A model generated the notes under the pieces. That model had not been told where the DNA came from. It ran no database searches and saw only the letters and a program-made list of their open reading frames with translations. From assembly GCA_002633005.1 (NCBI GenBank), contig NMRA01000029.1, positions 695,119 through 759,118 on the forward strand: 64,000 nucleotides of DNA, given 5' to 3'. The first letter of the stretch is position 1. Each line of letters opens with the position of its first letter. The DNA comes from Phoronis australis (lineage: Eukaryota > Phoronida > Phoronidae). Below are positions 47,240-58,698 of this stretch, piece by piece. The translations under genes were made by a program, and so were the position numbers.

Positions 47240-48320
47240 CATGACAAAAGAAAGGAATAATTTTCTTCACATATAAATCGGTAAATAAAACAACAAGAAT
47301 GGATCAACTGAAATTTGAAATTTTCGGAGGTAACAACTTCCTTTATCAACAAAAACAGAAATAAAGTAAAATCAAACACAAAATGACAATTGACATATAA
47401 GATATGGTGTAATGAAAATGATACATTTTTGCGTAAAAAATTCAATGACATATTTTAAGNNNNNNNNNNNNNNNNNNNNNNNNNNNNNNNNNNNNNNNNN
47501 NNNNNNNNNNNNNNNNNNNNNNNNNNNNNNNTAGGTTTTTCATTTGAGGGGAAATATGCAGTGTAGAAAGATGTTTTTTGAAGACGTGGCTAATTCCGTT
47601 TAAACATGGATTGAACATAGTTATGAAAGGTATTCTATTAGTAGTATTGCCTTTAGTTTTAGTTCTTAAAGATTCATTTCGAGTAATTGAGCGGACTTTG
47701 TCAAACTGTTTGTGTATAAGATGTAAGGGGAAATGACGTTGAATTAGATAGTACTTGAGTTCTTTTAAACGGTTATTAAAGGAAGTTTCTTCTGAACAAA
47801 TGCGTCGAATTCTTAGGGCAAGGCTATATGGAAGGCTTTTCTTGCAATGAAAGGGATGACACGAGTGATATGACAGATACTGGTGTTTGTCAGTTTCTTT
47901 ACAGAATAAGTCAGTTTCTAGTTTATCATTATTAAGAGTGACAGTTACATCTAAAAATGAGACTTTATTTTGAGAAATGTCATGAGTGAACTTTATAGTA
48001 GGGTGAAATTTGTTAATATTTTCTAAAAATACATCTAATTTTTGTGGACCATGGGTCCATATCATAAAAATGTCATCAATGTATCTTAGCCAGAGAAGGG
48101 GTTTTTCAGAGCAGGATTTGATGAAGCTGTTTTCAAGATTTCCCATAAAGAGGTTAGCAAAGGTAGGAGCAACCCTAGTTCCCATGGCTGTGCCTAATAT
48201 TTGGAGATAGTGATTATTATTAAAGGTAAAATGATTCATGGTAAGTACATGTTCAAGAAGAGAGCGAATAAAAGATGTAGGTACATTAGGATTATTACGT
48301 TGTTGAAGACGGGGTGGTCT
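47240..48320 (-). pseudogene. Penelope-like element with reverse transcriptase core, 5'-truncated and gapped
   Basis: The minus strand carries a reverse transcriptase of the Penelope type: SFIRSLLEHVLTMNHF, then LGTAMGTRVAPTFANLFMG, the catalytic LRYIDDIFMIW (Asp-Asp pair intact), FLDVTVTLNNDKLETDLF and TDKHQYLSYHSCHPFHC. This order (GTAMGT-AP-ANLFM, YIDDIF, FLDV, KPTD-H-YL-SCHP) is specific to Penelope-like elements. The frame is closed by a stop just upstream (about 48323), so the N-terminal part is missing. A 72-N gap (47460-47531) removes what should lead into the GIY-YIG part; the sequence below 47460 resembles a 3' untranslated tail. Also a separate relic at 16976-17450. Confidence 0.9.
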
Positions 48321-48324
48321 GCTG

Positions 48325-50140
48325 CTTCATTGACTTGTTTCTATCAAACACACAAAAACAATCTTTTGAGCGACGAAAACGAGGGTGGGATAGTGAAATC
48401 ACAATGAAATTGCTAGGCTTTTTTACCAAAAGGTAGATTGAGTAACAATCTGATTAGGCTATCATTAAGCGCTGGCATTGTATTCAACCGTTTTCAATGA
48501 CTACCGATCAGAAATTTTCCTACAATTTTAATTGAGAAAGAAAAAAATGAAGAAATTTACCGATGCTTCGTAACAGGGCAAAATTGCTCTTCACGCAACA
48601 AGCTCGTCTGACAGTGCGAGTTTTATTTTTCATTCTTCATGGTATGTTTTCCGAAGCTTCTTTGATAAACCCATACGCAGTTCCGGACTATCTGTTAATT
48701 TTTCAAGCTACAGCTTGGGGCTATGTGCAAAATAGTCCCCCCAACCCTCATGCCCACAAGATTTATTCCCAAGTCGTGAGGATCGAGAGGAGAAATCCAT
48801 TCAGTTAAGAAAGATGCAACAAAGGATTTTGCGATCGCCCCTTATCGTTGTCAAATGGGGTCCTCAAAGGTCCTGGCGACTCTGAGGCTGCAGGTGGAAA
48901 ATTGTGGCGACCAGTGGAAGTAAAAATTGGGGTCACGTCTCGTCGCAACATCCGGTCCCTCGAAAGTTATGGCGACGGAGGGGTCAGTTCCAAAATTTCA
49001 TAGTTAGGCAGGAATTCTAACGAATAGGGCCTCAGAGTTTTCATATTATGGGGTTCTCGAGACACCTTAATCTGCCACAGGAGATATGACACAATGCCGG
49101 AACTTGCATTTTCAACTACAGACATGCGTGGAATGCGATATGGTCAGAGGTTCTCCGCTGAACCTCAATGTTCATAATCCTCCAAGCAGGAATTGTGTTG
49201 CTCGGTGGGGGGCAAGAAGAATGCTTTCTTCGTCGTTTTTTACACTTGACTACTTTAGGACAGTAGATAAGGAATGCATGGAAAACGTTATAATGATTAC
49301 TTGGTATAGACCTGATTTTCAATAAAGCTAGTTTCATCAATAGGTATCGTAGATGATAGAATATCGTGAAACGCAAGACCGTGTACGACTTCGCGAGATA
49401 CCGCCATGCATTGTAAGCGAGGCTTCTCATGGCCATACTAGCTTTACTTGGGAAATTCTTACACCCACGGAACGCAGCTAGGCTACTGACGTGGCCATCT
49501 TGTCCTTCAATTGGGGGTTCGACAATGAAGTTTTGCTTTAATTTTCAATGCTTACGTTTACTCACACGTAATCAATAGCACTACTAGATATAATTACTCA
49601 AATGAAGGGATTACTTTATTGTAGGTCTTCAAAAACGGATGATTTAAAATTATTCGACTGCAGACGCTACACCTATCGGTGATACAAGATCGTATGCCAA
49701 ACGAGCGGCTGTGGAGAAGAGCCTTCTTTATCAAAGATATCGTGACGTAATAAGTGAGCTGTCCACAAAAAGTTGCGACTGTTGACGATTCGTGTATTGC
49801 TGTTTCATTCCAGGTTTCAGTAGGTTGATGGTCTAGAACCATGTTTTAATGTAATTTCTATAGTTCATTTAAACTCTTGATCTGCGACATTGGAACATGA
49901 AGCCTGGACCCAATTTCTGGCAGTGACAAGAACTGTGCCAAATGTGAAGCTATGGACGTGGGACTATTGTTAGCGTCTTTGTTCCACAGTAAGAGAATGA
50001 CGTCACTGGAACCTGGAACCATTTTCAGTTAGTAACAGAAATAGAATCCTATCACGCTAAGGACTATTATGAGACAGATTCTTTAAAATCAAAAGGCTTA
50101 ATTTGCTTTTCGTTTTTAACCAGGTAAACAGAGCCAAACG
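48325..50140. other. Intergenic or intronic stretch, nothing recognised
   Basis: No splice-bounded exon or coding motif seen on either strand. Short frames only. Confidence 0.4.
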
Positions 50141-50164
50141 CGGCTTTAAATAAACGATTTCTTT

Positions 50165-51000
50165 CCCCAACTCGTGCAGACACCGTAACCACGTAAGACG
50201 AATGATAGTACCGGTACACACTACATGTTTTCGCTAGTTATTTGGAGAACATAGAAAAACCAGTAATAGATTATACTTGCTTAGAAATACAAAACTTTGG
50301 GATATTTTTATAGAAAGACTACAAAGGTAAACCTTTCCTTCGAAAAATACTTGCTCGATCATAGGGGGTTCCAATTCTCTCAGTTGCGTTTTATCAGAAA
50401 AAGGAGCAGTCGGAATGTTGGAACGCATTGCTACATGTGCTTTACTCATGAGTCCTTTAATGCCTGTATCTTTCTTTTAACCTATACGTCATGGAACAAA
50501 TACTTTGGAACCCATTTTTCTCATATTGAAATCTGTTTTAATTATACTATAATTCGTCCAGTTATTTGTGCAATATCTTCATTCACTTACCTTTCTGCAA
50601 CTAGTTTCCGTTTCTTTAATGACAGTTTTCTTGTTAAATTATGCCAAATATGGTCGGACTACATTAAGAACACGTGTACACTGCAGGAAAGTTTCATTCA
50701 AAACTCACCGTATCACTAAACGCTTGGCATGACGTCAAATGTAAGTTTGCGCGCAGAGAAAATAACGCGCTTAAAATGTTTATGTTACACCTTTTCATTT
50801 TATAAATAGAACAAAGAATATAATACAATCTAAAAACACGTTTTTGAACTTATTTTTCGTTCAAATCCATTATATAACATCTAAATTTTGCCTTATTGAT
50901 TGAGAAAATAGGACATATTTATTTTCTTGCGCGATTTTGAAAGTTTCTGTTTCGTCAATCGACGTCATCAGTGACGCTTTTCTTTATTTTTCGAACAAAA
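50165..51000 (+). repeat. Diverged duplication, copy 2
   Basis: Counterpart of 46480-47225 (see block list there). It includes a small insertion relative to copy 1 around 50460-50560. Confidence 0.75.
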
Positions 51001-51048
51001 GTAACTGTTTTTCTTTAAATATCAGTATTTTGATAATCTAGATGCTTC

Positions 51049-51303
51049 ATGTTTGGTAATGTTTTAAGTTGCGATGGTAAGTTCATGTCTTGCGATTACT
51101 TCAGTGCTATCATTGGGTTTTCTCAGCCGATTGCTGAATGTCTCGGTGTGAAAACTACTCAACAGAATTTATTGAGATTACAAGACATGGTTGGGAATGA
51201 ACCTGCTATGGAAAAATTCCGTTTAGGTGAGTTAAAAACTTTGGTACACTTGGACTATAGAAAACGAAACTTGGAGCCTGGTAACATGAAATTGACTGAT
51301 TGA
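51049..51303 (+). CDS. Open frame of unknown function, 84 codons
   Basis: Reads MFGNVLSCDGKFMSCDYF, then IAECLGVKTTQQNLLRLQD and FRLGELKTLVHLDYRKRN to a TGA. Codon use looks protein-like (regular periodicity, charged/aliphatic alternation), but I know no match. It lies just upstream of a second copy of the frame that starts MDSPETAQELLSLRRR (51384, cut by a single N), so it could be part of a retroelement. Confidence 0.25.
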   Translation: MFGNVLSCDGKFMSCDYFSAIIGFSQPIAECLGVKTTQQNLLRLQDMVGNEPAMEKFRLGELKTLVHLDYRKRNLEPGNMKLTD

Positions 51304-51670
51304 TCGTGAGTTGTTTAATACGTTGTTAATTGAAATAATAAAATGTTTGGTAAGTTATTTATCTAAACATCCTTCAACAAAGAATGGACTCACCGGAGAC
51401 AGCCCAAGAGTTGTTATCTCTGCGGCGAAGGATGTTAAAGTTGAGTCTCNCCACCCCCTTCCACTAGATATGTCACGCTCGGTTTAGCTAACGCAAAGCC
51501 AGGCATTGGATTGACATGAATCTGACAAAATAAAAACTTGTAAATTCTTAGCACATAGAACAAAATTACAAAACGATGCTGTCAGATCGTAGGCTGTCCC
51601 AAAACTTCGCACCATGCTCACGAAGAGAGTGATAGCCGTATGCTCTTGTCTTGAACTCGTGTATTATTAA

Positions 51671-52344
51671 TGTTATATGTATGTTACACTAGCTTTCATT
51701 TTGAAAACATTCCATAAAGAGTATGAACCAAGGGAATGAAAATGTTTATACACTTCATGCATAGACACGAGGTGAGTAGGAGGGGGCGAAGCCCCGCGAC
51801 AGCTTCGCAAGATCGGACGATCTCGCCTTCTGCCCTTGTTTGGTGTGGACAAGTCTAGGTCAGCATGAAACCGACTAGAAGGCGACAATATTCATAGCTG
51901 TTTGCTTGACGTGACGCTGGCTTACTAGCAACGGCGTTGGTGACTTTTTGTAAATTGTTTGACTCGCATGCCGTTGACTAAATGGCAACGGCAGCCATGT
52001 TTATCTTTATACTGTCCTGTAGAGATAGTTTGACTCGCATGAAGCTACGGAAATGGCAACAGCAATCATGCTTATCCTTGATTGTTTTTATACTGCTCCG
52101 TCGAGACTGTGTGTTGCCAGACGAGCAGGGAGAGCTCCATTAGGTGTTCCTGGTACAGTGTTGTCTTTGAAATTCAGTTCAAAGTTGCTTCGTTGAGTGA
52201 CTGCAGTCTGTCGGAGACAGTCTGCATTCCGGCGAGCTCATGTAGTGTGTCAGTTCGGGACACAGGTTGAAATGTCGAAAGCATCGTATTTGAACAAGGG
52301 CCTAATAAACGTAATACAAAGATTTTTTAATTCTTAGAACAACA
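51671..52344 (+). mobile_element. Candidate long terminal repeat
   Basis: Starts TGTTATATG and ends AACAACA (TG...CA form), contains AATAAA near 52304, and is followed after CG by TGGCTGACATTTAGC, which looks like a tRNA primer-binding site. A gag-like open frame starts 160 nt further on. It is GC-richer than its surroundings. No second LTR was found, so the assignment rests on these signals only. Confidence 0.4.
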
Positions 52345-52505
52345 CGTGGCTGACATTTAGCCCTGTGCTGAGGTACGTAACTGGACATGTATAGACAATA
52401 TAGACAAAACGTAGAACGCGATGCCGATTTTTTCCATTTTTTGCATTTACAACACCATATGAAAGGTACACTAATGTTTTTTATCTAAACATCATTCAAC
52501 AAAGA

Positions 52506-52697
52506 ATGGACTCACCGGAGACAGCCCAAGAGTTGTTATCTCTGCGGCGAAGGATGTTAAAGTTGAGTCCCGATGAGTTGCCAGCAGTCACTGGTACGGT
52601 GCGCGGCTTTAGACGCTCTGCGGCTGGGTTAAAGATCTTTTATAGGCCTAACTATCCCCAATTCCCGTACCAGGATGAATTTCAAAAAATAACTTGA
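52506..52697 (+). pseudogene. Truncated gag-like frame of LTR element
   Basis: 63 codons: MDSPETAQELLSLRRRML, then SPDELPAVTGTVRGFRR, ending in a stop shortly before the inserted non-LTR element. The first 65 nt and its leader (TTATCTAAACAT) also occur at 51365-51449. Position downstream of a primer-binding-like site suggests the start of a retroelement polyprotein, but no gag motif is recognisable. Confidence 0.35.
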
Positions 52698-52775
52698 CTT
52701 GGCTGCGTCAGATGTGATATGCGACGTTGATGTTGAAATTGCGCCATATTTTTTATGTTGATTTCCTTTGTTGGT

Positions 52776-54989
52776 TTATAATTCATATATTGCAATGTAG
52801 GCATCCTGGGGAGGCTTGGATGTACTTGTGACTGTAGAGTCGTCAAAATTTATCCATTCCCATGCTGACGATTTAACACAGCATGTATAATGACCACCCG
52901 TCGTCTTTCTTCCATGGTGTTCAATGACTGCTTTTATTTTGTAGCCGGAGAGGTCATACGAGGAAATCTTTGTGTTGATTTTTTCACCATTAGTCGCGGT
53001 ACGTAAGATATGAATACAAAGGTATTTTGGCGGTTTTACTAATGACCATGTGAGCTGGCCACTGAGACTATTACAGTTTGGGCAACTAAAGTCCTCGATG
53101 TCCAACGACGTCCACAAGCTGTGCCACAACTCCTGCATAGTTATTTCTTTCCTTAGCGTTGGGAGGTAGACGGTCAACTCCCAGTCTATCTGTGTTTTTT
53201 CCTTTGTTGTTGTGCAGTTATTACAGCTCCTAGTTTGCTTCTTCACGTGTTGGAAGGTACTAGTAACCTCAGACGTTACATTATCAGCGTTGTGAGCAAG
53301 TGTGTCAACGTGCCATTGGTTCAGTAACCATAGTAAAAATTCATGGGCATCCTGTTGACTTCCGTTGCCAAGAGAGTTGTTCTGTAATCTTAGTTTATTC
53401 AAAATTTCAGACGGAGTTGATGTATACCTTTTAGTTGCTTCATATGTGTTCACAAGGATGGTTTTCATATTGTTTTTCTTGTTGATATTGTATTTGTGCC
53501 AGTTGAGGTTGCATGAAAAGATAGCTTGAAGTGTAGAGTTCACAAAACACGTGTTTCCAATATTGCAAAGACCAAATCTTTTATCTTTTGTTGATTTTTC
53601 GTTTGTCTTCCTTGATATCGGGGATGACGAAGTAGCTAATTGTGTTTCAATCTTGGGCTTAGAAATGTTGCAGAGTTGCCATTCTGTAAATTGCTTGTTA
53701 TTTCTTGATAAATATATTGTATAGCTACATCTAAGAGCTGTCTGAGATGCCGTTTGGTATGTTTGTTTTTTGATTTCTTTGGGGACCTCGAGGAAATTCA
53801 TTAGCTTCTTTAATGATTTGTAGATGAAGCCTCTACTTCCAACTTCAACAGGGAACAGAACTGTTTGCCATCCTGCGTTTTTACATTCTTCGACGAGATT
53901 TGTATATTTCATTCTTTTTCTCAGGTGTGCTGATTCCATATTGTCTTCTGCTGGTATTGTAAGTTCTATTAAAACTGCTATTTTTGCCTGAATTGACCAT
54001 AACACAATGTCAGGTCTTAATGCCGAATCTGTTATTTCAGATGGGAATATAAGAGGCGTTTCTGTACAATCTTTAATTAGTTTCCAATCGTTGGTCTTGG
54101 CCAGGAAGTGGGTCTGTTCTTTGAATTTCGGCTCTGTTCTGTTATTGTCGAAGTACAAACCGTTCTTTGACTTAAATCTGATTGCTGTTTCAGTTATAGG
54201 CTTTGGAGGGTGTTGAACTACTACATTGATAGCATCAAATATTATTGCTAGGACTTGGTCATGTCGCCAAGTGTAGCGACCGTTATTTAATGCTACTGTG
54301 CAATTGTTGAGGATGTGGTGAAGAGTGCCTTTAGCTGTTCTGCAGAGGTTGCAACGTTCAGAAGGCGATTGTTTCCATAAATGTAAATTTGCTGGTGTTG
54401 GAAGTACGTCGTGTATTGCATTTAACCTAAATGCCAAGAGAGATGGATTCCATGCATAAAGACTCTTGCTCCAGGATACATCAAGTGACATAACTACATC
54501 CCATCTGAGCCATAACCCTTGTTTGGCACAGCTATACAGATATAAGAGTGCTTTGTTTTCGTCGACTTCCTTTATACGTTTCGTTATAGATGCTCTATGT
54601 TCCTTGGTTGTCATGTTCTTGACGAATTTTCTATTATTGGTGTTATAACCCAAACCTTTCCTGTCATTATGACTTATCGAATTACAAATTTCATTCAGAA
54701 CTATATCCCTTTCTCTCTCTTCGAGTTCTTTTATGCCATTCCACCGTTTTGACGTGAAAAATTGTTTAACTTTACCCATATAAAGTTTCCTTGCTTCAGG
54801 GTCGTTCGCATATTTGTTGATGTGAAACTTGACCACTTGCATCTTCTTTAGATGGGTTGTTAGGGTAGTCATGCCTAAACCAAGATGCTCTTTGGATCTG
54901 TAGAGAACTGTGTTAGTTGACATTTTACTGATTCCAAGCCATTGTTTCAGATATTTTGTGCATATACGTTCAAGTGTGACTTTAGGAAT
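52776..54989 (-). CDS. R2-like non-LTR retroelement C-terminus fused to a ubiquitin-specific protease
   Basis: One open minus-strand frame, 715 codons from the first Met (54923) and open for 22 more codons (it reads TKYLKQWLGISK, the end of a reverse transcriptase thumb). Order along the 715 residues: retroelement linker (1-185); zinc knuckle CNLC-x7-HH-x4-C (191-208); restriction-like endonuclease with RPDIVLWS (303-310) and LIELTIPAED (318-327), and a conserved SRGFIYKSLKKL (363-374); then a complete USP fold: Cys box GNTCFVNSTLQ (C459), QQDAHEFL (523-530), zinc ribbon pairs C567/C570 and C614/C617, His box GGHYTCCV (H678) and INFDDSTV (D694/D695). All expected USP catalytic residues are present. 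The frame ends normally at AIYEL. The reverse transcriptase body is missing, as in a 5'-truncated insertion. USP would remove ubiquitin from host or element proteins. I know Ulp1-like and OTU proteases in non-LTR elements, but not a C-terminal USP. Confidence 0.9.
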   Translation of the reverse strand: MPKVTLERICTKYLKQWLGISKMSTNTVLYRSKEHLGLGMTTLTTHLKKMQVVKFHINKYANDPEARKLYMGKVKQFFTSKRWNGIKELEERERDIVLNEICNSISHNDRKGLGYNTNNRKFVKNMTTKEHRASITKRIKEVDENKALLYLYSCAKQGLWLRWDVVMSLDVSWSKSLYAWNPSLLAFRLNAIHDVLPTPANLHLWKQSPSERCNLCRTAKGTLHHILNNCTVALNNGRYTWRHDQVLAIIFDAINVVVQHPPKPITETAIRFKSKNGLYFDNNRTEPKFKEQTHFLAKTNDWKLIKDCTETPLIFPSEITDSALRPDIVLWSIQAKIAVLIELTIPAEDNMESAHLRKRMKYTNLVEECKNAGWQTVLFPVEVGSRGFIYKSLKKLMNFLEVPKEIKKQTYQTASQTALRCSYTIYLSRNNKQFTEWQLCNISKPKIETQLATSSSPISRKTNEKSTKDKRFGLCNIGNTCFVNSTLQAIFSCNLNWHKYNINKKNNMKTILVNTYEATKRYTSTPSEILNKLRLQNNSLGNGSQQDAHEFLLWLLNQWHVDTLAHNADNVTSEVTSTFQHVKKQTRSCNNCTTTKEKTQIDWELTVYLPTLRKEITMQELWHSLWTSLDIEDFSCPNCNSLSGQLTWSLVKPPKYLCIHILRTATNGEKINTKISSYDLSGYKIKAVIEHHGRKTTGGHYTCCVKSSAWEWINFDDSTVTSTSKPPQDAYIAIYEL

Positions 54990-55084
54990 GTATTAAAATT
55001 TGCAATTTATAAAGTGACCTAGCCGACAGAGAACACATTGCTGTCTGAATGCTTCTTACATGTGTAGTCCAAATGTGTAGCCTA

Positions 55085-55240
55085 CCGCCAGACTTTTTTT
55101 CATGTCAATTTTAGTAAAAATACGGTTCGCTGATTATCCCAGACATGTTTTTCAGTTACAATGGCTTCCCGTAATTTTATTCATTAGTGCCTTACCCAGG
55201 AAGTGACGTTTAGGGGGTTTAGAATTTCCCGACATTTCGT
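55085..55240 (-). repeat. Left arm of diverged inverted repeat
   Basis: Reversed, it reads CTAAACCCCCTAAACGTCAC (with differences), ATTACGGGAAGCC, ATGTCTGGGATAATC and TTTTTACTAAAA, matching 59795-59935 on the plus strand. The arms are 4.6 kb apart in opposite orientation. They may be the ends of one decayed DNA transposon. Confidence 0.7.
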
Positions 55241-55495
55241 TTTCATATAGTCTGACTGTGTGACCTGTCGAGTATGTCATTGTTTTACCTCGATTTTGAT
55301 AAATTCAGTTGTACTTTGCGTTTGTTTACGAGACAGTCAACGTGCAGCACGATTGCTGCATACCGGGATGTAGGCCTACGCGTTATCGTCTCACGCGCAC
55401 TTTGAGTATATCAGTAAACCGCTTTCCGAGAGATGACACAATAGACATCGCTCCATCGTACTTGGCTCGGTCGGTCGTGTGAAGAACGCAGCGTT

Positions 55496-55690
55496 ACCGT
55501 CCACGCAACGCACAAAGCAGTGGAGAATTACCGAGTGTGTGGCAAGCATTTTCTACCGTTGGATTACGGAAGAGACACGTACGCAGAATCGATGAAGTTT
55601 CCTGCAAGCTAACCCCTGAAGAAGGGTGCCATACTGTCGCTGTTGATTCCCGGCAGTGCCCCGTTGCCACACCGAAAATTGCATTTCTGA
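55496..55690 (+). pseudogene. THAP-domain relic
   Basis: The plus frame reads NYRVCGKHFLPLDYGRDTYA, then ESMKFPAS, a TAA (55610), then PLKKGAILSLLIPG. VCxKHFxxxDY and PLKxGAxxSLxxPG are the second half of a THAP zinc-binding domain, found in P-element/Kolobok-type transposases and genes derived from them. The first half (C2CH start) was not found. A second open frame (55736-55930: RRFIYYHRASERTLGRAI ... SSSSGQAAR-stop) follows in another frame and may continue the same protein. It lies inside the inverted arms. Confidence 0.65.
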
Positions 55691-56587
55691 GGCGAGTGAC
55701 CTCACTTCGCGAGCTGTGGCCTCTACAGTGATTGAAGGCGCTTCATCTACTATCATCGTGCCTCCGAACGTACGCTAGGGCGTGCAATTCCGGGAACTCG
55801 CAGTGATTTGCCCTGTGCTGGTGTTGTCTCCAGCTCAGAGCCTGTAAGCAGCCCTGTTAGTGAATACAGGCCAAGTTTGACACCCAATGGGGAGGACATT
55901 TCGTCGTCCAGTGGTCAGGCCGCCCGTTGAACCAAACTTTGATAAATTTATTTTGGACTAAAGTATTGGAGCTATTTAGAATGTGACAGGTGTTGCGAGG
56001 GAATCACACGGCTGGATGTAAGCGGTTTGGGTGCTCAGGTCACCATCCAGTGGGAACAGCATAGGCGCTCCATTGAGGTCGGCATTAGCTCACTTGCGAG
56101 TTTCTCGGTAGTCAATGTGACGTCACCGGAAGAGGGGCAAAACCCGCCATATTGGTCTTGTTTTGCCCCGAGTCTTTGCTACACACGTCAAATCTTACTA
56201 GAGTTCTTATGGTGAATTTTACGCTTAAAACGTTAACACCACTTAAGAGATGGTAGATGGATCGTGGAATAATTGTGGATGGACGAAAAAAATGTGAACT
56301 TGTCATGTTGTGCGAAGCTGTGAAAGGACTGAAATTGGAACTGAACTCGGTCTAGACCTGAATGCCGCAGGCATACACAGGGGCGATAGTATATCCCCAA
56401 AAAGTTACTCATTTCAAAATACAGCTAATAAAATCAAATGAAACATGCATATTTGCACATGGAGTTATTATTAACACATACCCTGACTCTGGATACATTT
56501 ATTCTACAAATAACTTGAACATATCCATGAAGACTTCGCAGTTTGATCGCTCGAGTTTCTCTCACCATTTTGAGGAAGTTATGTGAA

Positions 56588-57240
56588 ATCACGCCTGTTG
56601 ACGAACAAAATGTCCAAGGGACACAAATCTTACAAATTTCACGTGATATTTTTCATGCTATTTTGCAAGTGTCGCGCCAGGTCTCGCGCTGAGTTCAGTC
56701 TCGCGCTAGCTGTTGCCTCATACTCACCTGACTCAGTTGAAATACTTTGTGGTTATCGCGCGCGCGGTCAAAGTTAACAGCAACCACAAAGTGGAGTTGG
56801 AATTCTTCGCCAAATTCACCTGAATTCCCGTAGCTGTGCTTCATCGAAGATATGTTTAGAAGCAGAAAGGGTCACTGAAGAAAGTAAGCGCCTTTTAGGT
56901 GATAATTTTAGGCGTAGAAAGTATTTTTGACGAGGTGAAAACTTAATCAGTGAGCGGATTTCGCCTACCGCCCGTTTAAATACACGGGACGAAATTAGTG
57001 CAGAACGCGGTAGAACATATTGTTGCGCGAATCTTAATTTCATTTGGCATAACAGCAATGCTTGTTTGGCATTTTTTTAACTAAACGGCTAAAAACTTGA
57101 AGAAAATAACAGAATACACTCTGTTACCGTATTGGGCAAATGGCCAAACGACAAGCTTTTGCCCCACTTCCCGTGACGTCACAGTTAAGTCTCACATATT
57201 CTCGCGTTATTGTTATAAACTCGCAAAAGGACTAAAGCGA
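56588..57240 (+). repeat. Dispersed repeat, copy 2 of the family at 1-785
   Basis: Same order of blocks as at the window start, including GTCCAAGGGACACAAATCTT and TTATCGCGCGCGCGGTC. Differences are spread evenly, so both are old. Confidence 0.75.
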
Positions 57241-58009
57241 GGCTCCCTGCGATAAACAAAGTGGAAATTTACATTGCGTGAGTAAATGGCCGGTCTTTGG
57301 AGTTCAACCTGAATATTAAATCTTGAAAAATGTGTCAATAATTAACCACATAGACGTAGAAAAATACAGTTAAAGAACAAGTCAATGCACCAAAGAGTTG
57401 TCTGACGAAAGGATATAATTTTTTTTCCGGAAAACTAGGTTCGAAACATGAAAAGTAAACATGACCAAATTGCGGCGATCGTAGTGTTATGGATTAGGTA
57501 TCATGCTGAATGCAGGGTTACGTTTCTTCTAATAAATTCTGATAAAAATGCTTTCTACACGAACCAGGTCATCTGGTCGTATTGTCAACGAGTTGAAGAT
57601 ATATTCGACAGTGGTGGCTCATAGCATTTTGCTGTCATGTGTAATTAGTCACATCTGTTTTAATTTGTTGATCAAGAGTAGGCCTATTAGCTTCAAGCAT
57701 AGCCTAGATCCTGGTGAGGTAGGCACTACCGGGACTAACAGTTGATTTGTCATTGATCTGAAATAATACTTAATGTTATTAAATATATATTTTGATTACG
57801 ATAAAAAACCAGGCTTGCAGTTGAAAATAAAAATTATGTGACCATCAATTCTGCTTTCTTGGTTTTAATAATTACGTCTATTTCATGTGTTATATTTTTC
57901 AAATATCAATCTCGACCAAGTTGAATTTTAAAATTAAAACACCTTATTCTTTCGTCCAAAGCATAACGTAGTTTTAGAGCTCAATTTCAGTTAACTGCAC
58001 AGAACACAG

Positions 58010-58164
58010 TGGCGGATTTAGAGGGGAGCCAAGGGGGACATGCCCCACTAAAATTCTCCCAGATTCCATTTGGCAGTTCAGGAGCGCGAATGTCTGACGG
58101 GCGAAATCCTGGCTAACACTCTGCCTTGCGCCCCGGCTAACTCAAAATCCTGGATCCGACCCTG
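58010..58164 (+). repeat. Short dispersed repeat ending at an assembly join
   Basis: CAGTGGCGGATTTAGAGGGG at the left and CTGGATCCGACCCTG at the right are inverted versions of the same tip. It stops at a single N (58165). Confidence 0.5.
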
Positions 58165-58698
58165 NACAAACCCAGAAACCGCGAAGCATTATATCTGGGT
58201 TGTAAACAATTCATAAATGAAACTTATATACTTAGAGGTATATACAATTAAGTAGTATCTAAAATAAGTATTCCAATACTTAGACATGCTATTACAGATA
58301 TATAAAAACAAAAATATTTACAGATTCATGTAAGGAAATCAGATGCAACAATATTGATAAACGGTACATAAAAATTTGCGAACGTTGCTTAGGAGGAATT
58401 CGTTGAGAACAAAGTCAAGGTTAGGACTACCATTCAGTAATAATGTAACTCTAGTAGGGATGTTATTACAAGAATTGAACTCAAAGTCCTGGTTCCCCAC
58501 TGGAACAAGCATAGTTATCATGTTTCTTCAGAGGTCTAGTTCATATCCGAGGGGAAAGGTGCCTGTGCGGCCTTCTGAGAGGGGAACGTTTCGCCGAGTG
58601 ACGGGTCAGTGAAAAATCTACTGACCTCCCGATCACCATCATTAGCACCCCGCCCTCATTGCAAGCTCTCATAGCTCTGTCTCAAGTAGCATTCTCAG

